Shown here: positions 22,539-32,235 of the stretch, in pieces
How positions within the stretch are numbered: position 1 is the stretch's first letter
Layout of the letters: every line of letters begins with the position of its first letter
Origin: Prorocentrum cordatum
Taxonomy: Eukaryota; Sar; Dinophyceae; Prorocentrales; Prorocentraceae
Length of the DNA stretch: 49,044 nt
Assembly (NCBI GenBank): GCA_963575745.1
Contig: CAUYUJ010015743.1
Location: forward strand, 64,001 to 113,044
Reading direction: 5' to 3'
Notes under the pieces: generated by a model
Told to the model about the DNA's origin: nothing
Seen by the model: the letters and a program-made list of their open reading frames with translations, nothing else
Database searches by the model: none
Made by a program: the position numbers and the translations under genes

Positions 22539-23977
22539 GCGGAACTCGTCGTCGAGCTTGGTAATCGTACGTCCGCAGTATTTGATGACCCCTGCGACTG
22601 GCTTGAGGTGTAGCTTCTTCCCCAGCGATGCGATAGTGGTCTTCCACTTGTTGGAGTTGTTGCGCTGGGCGATAAGGAAGTCGTCCCCACATGTGAGTGG
22701 ACCGCCGCGGCGAGCCCACCGTCGTCGTAGAAGTAGTAGGGGTCCTTCTCGATCTTGCTCTCCACGAGGCCGTGCTCGGCGAAGACCTTCTGCGCGTAGA
22801 GGTACCGCTGCCTCCCGGCGTCGCGCGTCCCGTAGATAGCGCCTGTGGCCATCGCGATCTCGCCGGGCTGAGTCCCCGGCGGCGGGTTCTTGGCCGGCAT
22901 GCGCGGGGGCAGTAGCTTCTCAATGTTACCCGACTGCAGGTAGGCCGTCATAGCGTCGTGAGACGAGATGTCCCAGTCCATCTGGTCCGCGGCGGCTAGG
23001 GTCAGGTACAGCGCGTCCTTGGAACCCGTAGGCGCGTCCGCCCTGATCTGCGACTTGTCATCCTGGCAACCCTGCGCGACCAGGCGTTTCTTCGTGATGT
23101 TCTGGCCCACAGGGCGGATGCCAGGGTTACGCCGCAGGAGTCCCTTCAGTTCGTTGGGCGGGAGCTTCTTGTAGGCGCCGAACTCCGTCCACTTAGACCA
23201 CTCGGTCTTCATGGCGGCGTCCATGTTCTTCTTCTCGGTGGCGCTCAACGCGTCGTACTTGAGCTCCTTGGCGGTCGCGTTGCCCGTGAGTAGTGCCTCG
23301 CGGAGGCGGGTGCTTGCGTGGAGCTCGTCCGCGTGCTTTTGGAAGTATTTGTCTAGGTGGAGGTCGACCTTGTTCGTGTCCTTCGGCCTCTTGAAGCACT
23401 TGGGCAGATCGTCCAAGAGATCCTTGCGCTTGGCAGCGCGCTCGCGGGGTTCCAGCTCGTGCTGGCGGTCACGTCGCAGTGGCACTGGTGCGTCCTCCTG
23501 CTGAACTTGGCGCTGCGTCTTGGTGCCGCGCTGGTTCTCGGTGTCCGGTGGGTGCCGCGACGTCGTCTCCTGGCGCGCCGGCTCCTCCGCAATCTTGGCC
23601 CATTCTCGAATCATGTCCGGGCCATCGGACTCGATGTCGTCGTCGACCGGGCCCAGAGGGGCAGGTTCGGGAGGTCGAAAGTCTGCGGCAGCAGCGGTGG
23701 AAGTGGCTGCAGGAGCGGCGGCGTCGGCTGAGTCTGAGGCTGAGGCTGCTGAGGCTGGCGCCGGCGGGTCGGCGGCCGCTGGTGGCGGCGGCGGCTCCGC
23801 TGGCGGTGGCAGCGGCGGGGGCTGCTGTGCGTCTCCTCCCGAAGGCGGTGGGGCCGGTCCTCCGCTGCCGCTGGCTCCTCCACTGGTTGTGCTCCTCCGG
23901 GGCCAGCCACTCGGCGTACTCCGGAGCCGCTGGGGCTGGGTCCTCCCGGGCCAGCCACTCGGCGTACTTATGAGCAC
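22535..23977 (-). pseudogene. Linker and reverse transcriptase of the Copia pol
   Basis: The 480-codon frame has a proline/alanine-rich N-terminal linker (residues about 40-110) and a charged middle. The Ty1/copia RT runs from about residue 245: SATEKKNMDAAMKTEW, then KKRLVAQG (297-303), DAPTGSKDALYLTLAAA (314-330) and DAMTAYLQ with the first catalytic Asp at 341. These are followed by AIYGTRDAGRQRYLY (380-394) and DPYYFYDDGGL. At the metal-binding Y/H-V-D-D box the frame reads HVG and then loses register. The bases encoding DDFLIAQRNN lie in another frame, as if two extra G had entered a GGGG run (plus-strand 22684-22688). The linker start also contains a tandem YAEWLA duplication in the neighbouring frame. 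Confidence 0.88.
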
Positions 23978-24330
23978 GCTGGTTCGCTTCGGAGTGCTCG
24001 ATGTTGCCGAAATTGTGCTGCTGGATGGCTGCTGATCGGGTGCTGGTGGCGCTGGTGGTGCGGGGGGCTGACCTTCACTGCGGGGGCGCTTCTTCGATCG
24101 GTGTCGGTCCCGTCATATCAAGGAACATGTCGTCGTCGGCGTCTAGCGGTCCAGCAGGGTCTCCTCGTTCGCCAAGATCGGGCGGAAGGGAATCCGCCTC
24201 CTGCGCCACCGCCGCCTCCTCCAGGGCCTGGGGTAGGTGCGGGCCCAGAGGTCCCTGGCGGGGCGCCTGGCGGAGGTCCAGGCGGCTGGTTGGCGTTCAG
24301 CGCGTTCAGCACGTGTCCCCGCGGAGCAGG

Positions 24331-24939
24331 TTACGTGGCCGTGGCGCGGCGTAGGTGTCCACGGTTGACTTTCACGGTCGTGGGGCGGTGGCTGACGCAC
24401 GCGTTCGACGCGCCCTCGAACCCGATGATGACGGCGGGCCCGTGCCACTGCAAGGCCCATTTTCTCTTGGGCTTGCCATTGCCCCTCCAGTAGTACACCT
24501 GATCGCCGGTCTGGTTGGCGTCGCTGGCGTGCTGCGCCCCATCTGCCCGAGGTCGGGCCAGCGGCGCCCTTGAGAGGGACTGATTGAACCTCGGGTGCTG
24601 TATGGAGGTCTGCGCGGCCTTCAGGGTGGCGATCCTCTCCGAGAGCGGCTTGTCGTGCAGGGGCAGCTTGCCGGCATTGTCCAGCAAGACATACGGGGGG
24701 CGAAGGCCTCGCCCGAGCACCCACTGTGATGGCGAGTAGCCCGTGGAGTTGACCTGGCTGTTCATGGCGCAGCGCACGGAGGCGATCACCCACTGGACTT
24801 TGTGAGCGGCCGCGGGCTGGTCGAACCTTCTGCTGAACTGGTCGATCAGCTTTCTCGCGTGCACCTCCACATCCCTCCATGTCGTTCCACGGTAGCTTTC
24901 TGCTGCGGCGTCGCCGCAGATGTCGTCATCAAGCGGCAA
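24331..24939 (-). pseudogene. Integrase C-terminal region of the Copia pol
   Basis: In the frame following the catalytic-core ORF, WRDVEVHARKLIDQF continues directly from the DDE glutamate region, so a frameshift near 24,870 splits one domain. Further on are NSTGYSPSQWVLGRG, DQVYYWRGNGKPKRKW and WHGPAVIIGFEG, matching the GKxxRKW...GP..V type DNA-binding tail of copia integrases. The last portion (VNRGHLRRAT) leads into the linker before RT. Confidence 0.85.
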
Positions 24940-26150
24940 CCCATGTCCTCGAGCTCCCTGGAGAACTCTCGCTCGAACTTGCCTCCTCCATCAAAGATGA
25001 CTCGCTGAGGCGCGCCAAAAGGCGTAATCCGAATCTGCAGTAGTCGGGCGAAAACAACCGATGGGTGCCTTGATGCGACAGTGCCGCGCATCGTAAAACC
25101 TGACGCCAGGTCGACCACGTTGAGGTAGACCAGCTGGTTACCAGCGTAGTCGGCCAGGGTGAACAGGTCCACTCCGATGGAGTCGTTGAAGTCCCTGTCC
25201 AATCTGATCCGTCCTGGTAGGTGTGGTAGCGGTCGCTGATGTGCTGCGCAAGCCTCGCAGTAGAGATTGAGAGCCATACCGATGGACCTTTGCGATCCAC
25301 CAGTCGCACGAACGGCTCGGGCAAGTGAATCGTTGGACGGGTGCCCCGTGTTCGCGTGGAGCAGCGTGATGGTGGACCGTAGTGTCCGCTCCTCCGCGGC
25401 CGTGAGCGCTGGCTCCTGAGCGGCTGCGGCGGCTGGAACCGTCCTTCTTCTTGCCCTTCTCGTCGTCGTTGTGGGGTGAGCTTCTCGTGCAGGTCGGCGG
25501 TTCGGACGTCGCAGCTTCTCGGCTAGCACCGTCACGAGCTTGGTCGTGTAGTTCTCGCTGCGCTTCGCGTCCTTCCCGCGGGCCTCTGCGTGTGGGCGCC
25601 CCCCACTGCAGAAGCGCCTGAGCGAGTCGTCGAACCCGAAATGATCGGTGATGATCCGCCACGGCTTCTTGATGTGGATCCCATTCTGTGTCTTGAGGTT
25701 GAATGCGCAGCCGTCGAAGTCCACGAAGCGCGGGAGCTGCCCTTTCAGCTGCTTGGCAATGGCGTTCTTGTTGGGGTCCCATCCGTCGCAGCACCTCGGC
25801 CACTCAAACGAGACGGCGTGCTGGGCGCCGAACTCTTCGCGCAGCCGTGATGTGGACTGCAGGAACAGGCCGATCATCTGCTTGGACGTGGCCCGATCCC
25901 TTTTCAACTTGGGGATCTTGCTCGGGTCAATCTTGACGACGAGTCTTTGTAGCGATGTCCACGGCTGGCAAGGAGCGCGGCATGAACTCGAACACTCTTG
26001 TCTGCGGTAAGGTGATTCCGGATCCTGCCTCCCAGCTTCTGGACCACAAACTGCTTGGAGAGGTCGAACCCTGGAAGATCGCACCTGGCAGCGGCTCCTC
26101 CCTTCTTCTTCCAGGCGGCGCTGAGCTTGCTGTCCGGGTTGCAGCGCCAC
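24846..26150 (-). pseudogene. Integrase zinc-binding and catalytic core of the Copia pol
   Basis: The N-terminal part carries a conserved block also described under 25904-26386 (SFEWPRCCDGW at 114-124). The HHCC zinc finger is H265 and H270 (LHANTGHPS) with C298 and C301 (YCEACAA). The DDE catalytic triad appears as D328 (SIGVDLF), D387 (VIFDGGGKFE) and E422 (KATVERHGG). The Asn usually following the second Asp (D-N-G) is replaced by Gly. The enzyme would insert the cDNA into the host genome, and the 5-bp CTAGT duplication is its footprint. The opening ~65 residues before SLQRL are out of register with the true frame, so the apparent start (a GTG) is not genuine. Confidence 0.9.
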
Positions 26151-26386
26151 TCGTAGAGCACGGTGCTGTTCGCTACGGAGGTCGGGCTGGATCTTGTTGA
26201 AGACTTGGCCAGATTAGTAGTCAAGGCCTGGCCGATCTTGTGCGGCTGGGTGCCGCTCTTGCTGGTGACGAATACTGAGCGCTTGCCAGCGATCAGCTGC
26301 GGCTTCGTCCCCCTCTTGAGAGTCTTCACGCGTAGCTGCTTCCTCCTCCGCGATGTTGGCTTCGGGTCTGAGGCAGTCGTTGGCAT
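25904..26386 (-). pseudogene. Copia polyprotein segment between protease and integrase, function unknown
   Basis: An open segment in its own frame that takes over where the gag-protease frame becomes nonsense (near 26,330). It contains LYEWRCNPDSKL, then AARCDLPGFDLSKQFVVQKL and SVRVHAAL. Its continuation in the next frame is PCQPWTSLQRLVVKIDPSKI and SFEWPRCCDGW. The block is long, rich in Cys and Trp, and lies where ordinary copia elements have only a short connector. From memory, dinoflagellate copia polyproteins carry a similar block here; I do not know its function. Confidence 0.6.
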
Positions 26387-28217
26387 TCGCGTCCTGGCCG
26401 TGGCTCAGGGTTACGGGCGTGCCGAAGACGCAGTCCGAGCAGGAACCCTGGTGTCTGCAGGCCTCGAAGGTCGTGTCGCCACAGGCGATGCAGTCCTGCG
26501 GGGGCTCGGTCACGCACGTCGTGGGGTAGGTCGTCTGCGGCAGCGTCGCTAGCGTGAGGTTCGGAGCTGGAGCTGCAGTGGAGCAGCGGACCAGAGCTGA
26601 GGCTACGGCCGAAAGTAGCCGCGACCCCTTCGGTCGTCGAGTCTGTAGACGTCTCGGTACGTTCAGCTTCTTCTTCGTGACGAGGTTGTTGATGGTGTCG
26701 ATCAGCGCGCTGGCCCTGGTAGTGTTGTTGATCGTGGACTGGTCGCCCGTCGTTGTCTTCCGATCCCGTCGGTCGAGCGTCTTCTCGACCTCTACGTACA
26801 GGGTCTTGTCCAGCTGTCGCTTCCTTCTGGACGAGCTGGCCGCGCTGGGCGGTTGCTCCATGCCGGCGTCCTTGATAGCCTGCCAGTCCTCTGACTGCAA
26901 CTTGATTGCGGGATGTCCCGCGGCGCTCGTGGTGAGCTTCTGGGTGGCGTTCCCGATGCGGATCTGGCCCTTCCAGAGAGAGATGTCGATCTTGGAAGGC
27001 TGGATGAAGTCGCGGACGATGAGCAGGCCCAGCGTGGGGCTGTCCACGACGCTGAACACGATGCGGCCAGCCTGGCCGCACAGCACAAGCGGCGCGGTGA
27101 CGCGCAGCATGCTCGGGATATTACCTCTGTTGCCCAACCTGTAGACCTCGTCCTCCGGCTCGTCGAGGATCTGGTTGGCAAGCCCCATCCTCGTGAGGAT
27201 GTTCTTGTAGTTGTCGTGCCACTTCTTGTCCGAGACGCAGAAAAGGCAGGCGGTGTCGACCACGCCGACGCCCTCGTCCGCGGGCTCGTCACTGCCGATC
27301 GCGACGTTCTCGTTCGGCAGGTGGTGGGTTAGCCGCTCCGAGACGCAAGTCCCCAGGGGCGGCGTGACTGGTCCCTGCGGGTGCATGACGATCTCCTCGT
27401 CCGCGAACTGGATCTGTTCGGTGATGTGCGCCTGGCGCTGAGGACGGCCTCCGCCACCTCCTCGTCCACCGCCCTTTGACTTGCCGTCGTTGGGCGCGAA
27501 CTTGCGAGCGCCTGGCGTGGGGCACTCCTCGTCCCCTGTCCAGTGTCGGGTCTCGCCGCAGTCCCAGCAATAAGTGTTCCTCTTACGCTCGTCGACCGGG
27601 CCCTGGAGCTTGGTCGGGCGGCGGGGCGGTGCGGACTTTGAGCGGCTCTTGAGGGCCTCCCGGGCCGATCTGATGGTGGCCATGGCTTCGGGAATAGCGG
27701 CAAGTTCCGCTGCAGCAGCTTCGACCTTGGCAGAGTCGTCGCCGTCGAACAGCTCGGAGATGTCTACGTTGGAGGACTCGAGCTCGGCGCTGAAAGCCTC
27801 GAGCTCCTGGCGAGCGATGTCCTGGGCGCCAGTCTCGTCCTCGTCGTCCTCGTGCTCTTCGTTGTTCTCGTCGCCCGGCTCGTCGACGACGTTGGTTGAG
27901 CGCCCCCCGCGGCTGGAGGAAACGTTGCTCCGCCAGCCGCCATGTGAGCGCGACTGGTTGGTCCATGACCTTGGCGGGGGGACGTGGCGCTCCGACGCGT
28001 GGATGTCCGGTGGCATCCTGACGAGCAGCCCGCGAATGCGCTGGTAGCCGTAGTGCTCGTCGGGCAGGTTTCCCGCGACGCGCTCTCGGCGCTCTGCCGT
28101 GAGCCCAGCTTTGCGCAGCAGGAACCATCCCGCCACGTCGTCCAGCGTTCTGAGGTCCACCTCATTCTCGCGTGGCTGCTGCAATCCAGTCTCGAAGCGG
28201 ATGAGCCCGTCCGTCAT
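26214..28217 (-). pseudogene. Gag C-terminal half and aspartic protease of the Copia element
   Basis: The 667-codon frame starts at an ATG that is probably only internal, because the frame is open upstream to a TAG at 28260. Gag features: GWFLLRKAGLTAERRERV (30-47), an acidic stretch (112-130), then the RNA-binding knuckle C217-X2-C220-X4-H225-X6-C232 (CWDCGETRHWTGDEEC), with six rather than the usual four residues in the last gap. The protease follows: VVDTACLFCVSDKKW places the active-site Asp at 321 in a DTA context instead of DSG/DTG. Flap-like YRLGNRGNIPS and VDSPTLGLLIVRDFI follow. After about residue 630 (near 26,330) the sequence loses sense and the real frame is that of 25904-26386. 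Confidence 0.85.
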
Positions 28218-28259
28218 GCGTTCACCTCTTCGTCGGTGATGTTGAGTCGATTCGAAGAA

Positions 28260-28601
28260 CTACTCGAGGGTCTCGCCCTTCTGCACAGGCTTCTGCTGAC
28301 CCAAACTAGCCTCCAGGTGTTGTAGCACGTTTTCTATGCCGACCTGGTTCCTATTGCGCTTCCTATCATCGGGGTCTTCGATGACCACCGGGGCTGCTGG
28401 ATGCAGCTGCGCCTCCGTCATATTTTGTGCTGCGCCGCGGGCTGTCCCACTGAGCTTCGGCGCGAGCTTCGATGCGAGACTATGAGCCACGGCGAGGTTC
28501 CCACTGAGTTTCCAGAGCTTGACCTCCTGTTTGTAGTCTCTCCACTTTGCCGGGTCGCCATGCCATGTAGGGATGGTGTTGTACGCGTAGTTATCCGTCA
28601 T
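28260..28601 (-). pseudogene. Gag N-terminus of the Copia element, ended by an in-frame TAG
   Basis: 113 codons starting at an ATG (MTDNYAYNTIPTWHGDPAKW), the likely true polyprotein start. It includes WRDYKQEVKLWKLSG and an acidic/basic middle, and ends ...QKGETLE at a TAG (28260-28262). The frame is otherwise open for 14 codons into the next ORF at 28217, which is in the same register, so gag is split by a single nonsense codon. A G-to-T change at a GAG codon would explain it; suppression is the alternative. The upstream minisatellite frame terminates at a TGA overlapping this ATG (sequence AAATGACG). Confidence 0.75.
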
Positions 28602-28626
28602 TTAGCTAAGAATGAGGTAGTGGGCC

Positions 28627-29170
28627 GCGTCGCTGACACTGGCGTCGAAAGAGAAATAGGCGTTGATGCTGGCGTCACTGACGCTGGCGTTGGAGAAGTA
28701 GGCGTTGATGCTTGCGTCGCTGACGCTGCCGTAGGAGCAATAGGCGTAGATGCTGGCGTCGCTGACGCTGGCGTTGGAGAAATCGGCGTTAATGCTTGCG
28801 TCGCTGATGGTGCCGTAGGAGCAGTAGGCGCTGGTGCTTGCGTCGCTGACGCTGGCCTGGGAGACGTAGGCGAAGTAGTCGTTAATGACGGCGTCGCTGA
28901 CGCTGTCGTGAGAGAAGTAGGCGTTGATGTCGGCGTCGCTGACGCTGACTTACGGGAAGTAGGCGTTGGTGACGGCGTTGATGACGCTGTCGGAGAAGTA
29001 GGCGTGAAAGTCGGCGTCGCTGACGCTGACGTACGGGAGATAGGCGTTGGAGGCGTAGATGACGGCGTCGCTGACGCTGTCGTAGGAGTTCGCAGGGTAG
29101 GCGTAGATGTCGGTGTCGCTGGCGCTGACGTGCTGACGTGGATGATGCTAGCGTCGCTGACGCTGGAGAG
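28627..29170 (-). repeat. 42-bp minisatellite in the Copia leader
   Basis: About 13 diverged copies of a 42-bp unit with the core GCGTCGCTGACGCTG (starts at 28714, 28756, 28798 and 28840, exactly 42 apart). The unit is 14 codons long and the minus-strand frame is open through the entire array, giving a Ser/Thr/Pro/Ala-rich repeat (TPTSPTPASATPAST-like). The array occupies most of the region between primer-binding site and gag. The frame has no start codon inside the element that I can identify. Confidence 0.85.
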
Positions 29171-29293
29171 GGCGCTGAGCAACGGCGCGACCAGGCTGGT
29201 CAGGAAGCCGCTGGGCTTCGATTCAGGAAGACGTGTCGCAGACGCCGTCTTGCAATATGTACGGCCGCAGGCCGGGATAGCGGAACGGCCTCG

Positions 29294-29303
29294 CTCCGCT
29301 ACC
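29294..29303 (-). promoter_or_regulatory. Candidate primer-binding site
   Basis: Two bases inside the 5' LTR the sense strand reads GGTAGCGGAG. This resembles primer-binding sites complementary to initiator-methionine tRNA 3' ends (TGGTAGCAGAG in animals, TGGTAGCGCC in Ty1), with 9 of 11 positions matching the former when the CG before it is counted. Confidence 0.6.
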
Positions 29304-29305
29304 GC

Positions 29306-29504
29306 TGTGATATGGATGCGCGCGCGGCGCGGATCTTTGGGCGAAAGCGAGCGCGGCTCGAGCGATCTGCGTAGCGCTAAGGCCAAGTGCCCTGAGAAAT
29401 AAAAATGGCAGCGGCGAGCAAGGAATGAAACCACAGGCCCCTCGAGGCTTCTTGGGAAACCCTCTCGGGCCTCTTGCGTTCCTGGGGAGTGAGATTGATT
29501 CACA
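29306..29504 (-). repeat. 5' LTR of the Copia element
   Basis: 199 bp with TGTGA/TCACA ends; partner of 20156-20353. It should hold promoter and transcription start. The sense-strand T-rich word CATTTTTATTTC (plus 29395-29406) is identical in both LTRs. Confidence 0.93.
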
Positions 29505-29509
29505 CTAGT
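29505..29509. repeat. Right target-site duplication CTAGT
   Basis: Exact copy of 20151-20155, immediately after the TCACA end of the 5' LTR. Confidence 0.9.
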
Positions 29510-30855
29510 AGTGGCCTCAGTCTGATGTCCATTCGTTGACGGTACTAGAGGGTCCCCTTCACCTAGGAGACGTTGTGCGTGCCTGGTCCATGTGCGTTGA
29601 AACTTCGTTGCCTTCGATCTCGGTTTTGTAATCGGTTCCCGAGGGCCCTCATGGGATTGATGCGCAGAGGTCTCTAGGGCACTGTGTGTGAATCCAGCAC
29701 GGAATCCAGCACTGCCGTTGCTGCTGGCGTTTGCCACCTCGCGCACCCTTCTGCAGCGTGAACGTTTTGTTCCCCCCCAACGGTCCCCAGCGGCCTCCGA
29801 AGCTCTCTAGGGGTCCCGGAATGCTTGTTGACCCTGGTCAATTGGCGGGTGGGTTCGGGACCAAGACCTCCGCTGTCGTGTCTTTTTCATTGTGGGATCT
29901 TTTTATTTCCCGTCCCATAATCCAGGATTGGTTTTCCATCCCGAGATATTCCTTGACGTTCACGGAACCCCAAAAAGGGCACCCCGACACTGGGAAGAGT
30001 GAGAAGCCCTTGCGTTGATTTCGCCAAGACCTTGGAGGTCTCGGTGGCAGGTGGGTCCAGGAGACCCCCGCCGCCACGAGTGGACCGCCTCCACTTTCTG
30101 GTCGTCCTCTACTAAGCCCACGCGTCTGGACTGCGCCCAGAATGGGGTCTCCTCCTCAGGCGCCTCGGGTTCCCCTTTCATCTTCCTCCTCTTTCTCCAC
30201 TTCCTCCTCTCTCCTCCGTTCTCCTGCTCCTTCCTCCTCCCTCCAATTCTTCCTCGTGTATGTTGCGCCCAGTGTGATCCTTCTGATCTGGGGCGAAGGG
30301 GTGGAGCGGGCGGTCCAAATTGAGCGTCCAGTGTTCTGGGCCAGCGGTCAACCCCTCCACCCGTGCCAACCAGAAGCGTAAGGCCAACCTGGTGCGACGG
30401 GGCCTTCACGCATAGACCAGGACCTCCGAGCCTTCGTCGTGCCGAACTTGCTCAGCTTTGTTTCGAGCAGTCGCCTCTCCCGATCCGCTCCACCGGCTTT
30501 GGGATTCCATCGTGCCCAGGGCTTGCCGTTTTTTCGGCGGACGTCCGTTTGTCTGGGGCAGAGCGCGGGGTTGGAGAAGGGCGCAGCGGCCGAGCGTGGA
30601 GGCGAATCCGAGGCCGAGCCGAGCCCGTCTGATCTCGCGGGTGAGCCCCAGCTGGCGCCAGACCCGCACATGGAAAATCTCCTTCGTGAAATGCAGGCTG
30701 GCATGGCAGTGCGATGCAGGTCGCCTCCTCGAGCTGCAGCGGGCGCGCGTCGTGCTGGGCGGGCAGCTCTGCATCATAGTTGCCTGGCCCGGATCGGAAC
30801 GCTGGCGTCCTTCTGGGGGCGGCTTGGGGGCTGCTTCGTTCTCGGGCCCGCGGGA
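29510..30855. other. No recognisable gene
   Basis: Mixed-composition DNA with CT-rich stretches (30170-30250). Open frames on both strands (for example 29960-30409 minus, 30439 onward plus) show no known domain. Any host gene disrupted by the Copia insertion would continue here from the left flank, but I cannot join a reading frame across the target site. Confidence 0.4.
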
Positions 30856-30859
30856 AAAC

Positions 30860-31087
30860 CCTGGTGGCTGCGTTCGGTCAGCCGTCGATCTCCGTCCCCG
30901 CGGGGGACTCCCCCTCTCCCCCGCCCCGACCCCTTTCCTCTCTCCTTTCTCTCTTTCCCACTTTCCCTCTCTCCCCCTCTCCCCCTCTCCCCCTCCCTCC
31001 TGTCTCTTCCTCTCCCCCTCTCCCTCTCCCCCCCTCTCGGCCCTGGTGGCCGCGTTCGGTTGGCCGCTGGTCTCTGTCCCCACGGGG
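30860..31087 (+). repeat. Direct repeat, ~46 bp, spaced 182 bp
   Basis: CCTGGTGGC(T/C)GCGTTCGGT followed by GGCCG.. and TCTC.GTCCCC.CGGGGG occurs at 30860 and 31042, each preceded or followed by C/T-only sequence. Confidence 0.65.
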
Positions 31088-31835
31088 GTGGCGGAGCCCT
31101 GGCCGCGGCCTTGCATCACCACGGCCATTTCCTCGCCCTCCTCCTCTGTTCTCCCTCCTCCCGCCTTTCTTCTCCTCGTCCCTCCTCCGATCTTGGTCCT
31201 TCCCCCCTCCTCCTCCCTCCTCCACCTCCTTCCTCTCCCGAGGCGTCATCCTCCCTCTCCTGGTCCACCATACCGCCTCGCCCTACCCTCCTCGCCAGAA
31301 CATTATCTTCGAGCACTCCGTTCTTCTGTGCGATTCGCGTGGTTCGGCTTTCTCTGTTTTTTTCGCTCGTGTGTTCTGGCTGCCTGCGGTATCACGTTTG
31401 TGCTCTGGTGTCGTCTTGTTTCTGCGCTCGCCGCCCGTTTCTTCGGCCGAGCCGACTTGTCTCAGCTCCCGGCTGTGCGCCCGTGCAACTGGCCTACTTG
31501 CCACGTGCCACTTGCCTCTCCTCCTCCTCCTCCTCCTCCTCCTCCTCCTCCTCCTCCTCCTCCTTCTCCCCGTATTACTCACCCGTCTCCTCTTCCTTCT
31601 GTTCTTCTCCTCGCCCAGTGCCCCTCCTCGCCCCCTCGTCCCGCCCTCCCCGCTCTCTCCTCTCCCGGGCTCGTCCCTCTCTGCTCACGCTCATCCTTGG
31701 CTGAGCGCCGCGCGTCCTCCCGCCAGAACGTCAGCGGCTGCCAGCTCCAAGGCCATTGGGGTGCCACCGCCGCCAGGGGAGGTTGCAAGAACAGCCTCCT
31801 GCTCCCTCCTCCTCCTTCCTCCCTTCTTCTCCTCC
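30905..31835 (+). repeat. Long pyrimidine (CT) tracts, including (CTC)n
   Basis: Nearly pure C/T sequence occurs at about 30920-31040, 31135-31260, 31513-31570 (a near-pure (CTC) run of about 17 units) and 31575-31690. Frames on both strands are open through it only because of composition. Confidence 0.8.
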
Positions 31836-32235
31836 TTTAGTGTTCGATCAGTGACCCTTTCTCGAACGCAGCCATCCAGCTTCCGCGCAGAAGACCGTTA
31901 GATATCGCCGAGGACTGCCGAAGACTGCAGCGAGGACCACGGGTGACAAGCGGTCTGTGGTCGAATTGGTAGCCTTCCCTTCTCTTTCCATTTCTCCTTG
32001 CCCTCCGACTCTTCGTCCTATGCATCCCTCTTTCCTTCAGCCTTCTTTCTCTGGTCTCCACCTTCCCCTCCTGTTCCTCCTCCTGTCTCTCCTCATTTTC
32101 CTCCTCTTCTCCCCCCCTGGCCTCTGGCCTCGCCTCCCGCGTCCTTCCCTCACGCCTCCACCACCTGGTCGATAGAGCCTTCAGGGTTCCGTGCATGTTT
32201 ATGGAGTGTCCAGGCCATGAGTTGCTCACGCGTTC

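Larger units (their letters stand above)
20156..29504 (-). mobile_element. Structurally complete Ty1/copia LTR retrotransposon
   Basis: The 9,349-bp element lies on the minus strand. Two direct LTRs of 198 and 199 bp both begin TGTGA and end TCACA, and are flanked by CTAGT on both sides. Internal order in sense direction: candidate tRNA primer site, 42-bp minisatellite leader, gag with zinc knuckle, aspartic protease, a conserved block of unknown function, integrase, reverse transcriptase, RNase H, C-terminal extension, polypurine tract. Integrase preceding RT is diagnostic for Ty1/copia. The LTRs differ at about 11 positions plus one indel (about 94% identity), so insertion is not very recent. 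Coding regions fall in several frames: one nonsense codon and at least five shifts between 28.3 and 21.0 kb. The copy is therefore very probably non-functional unless assembly errors are responsible. Confidence 0.95.

Noticed and set aside
28598-29746. 382-codon minus frame running through the 5' LTR into gag
   Set aside because: Its only ATG lies outside the element in flanking DNA, and openness comes from the 42-bp minisatellite and GC content; kept only as a minisatellite observation.
30439-31901. Plus-strand frames of more than 370 codons
   Set aside because: They run through C/T tracts in all three frames simultaneously, which is composition, not coding.
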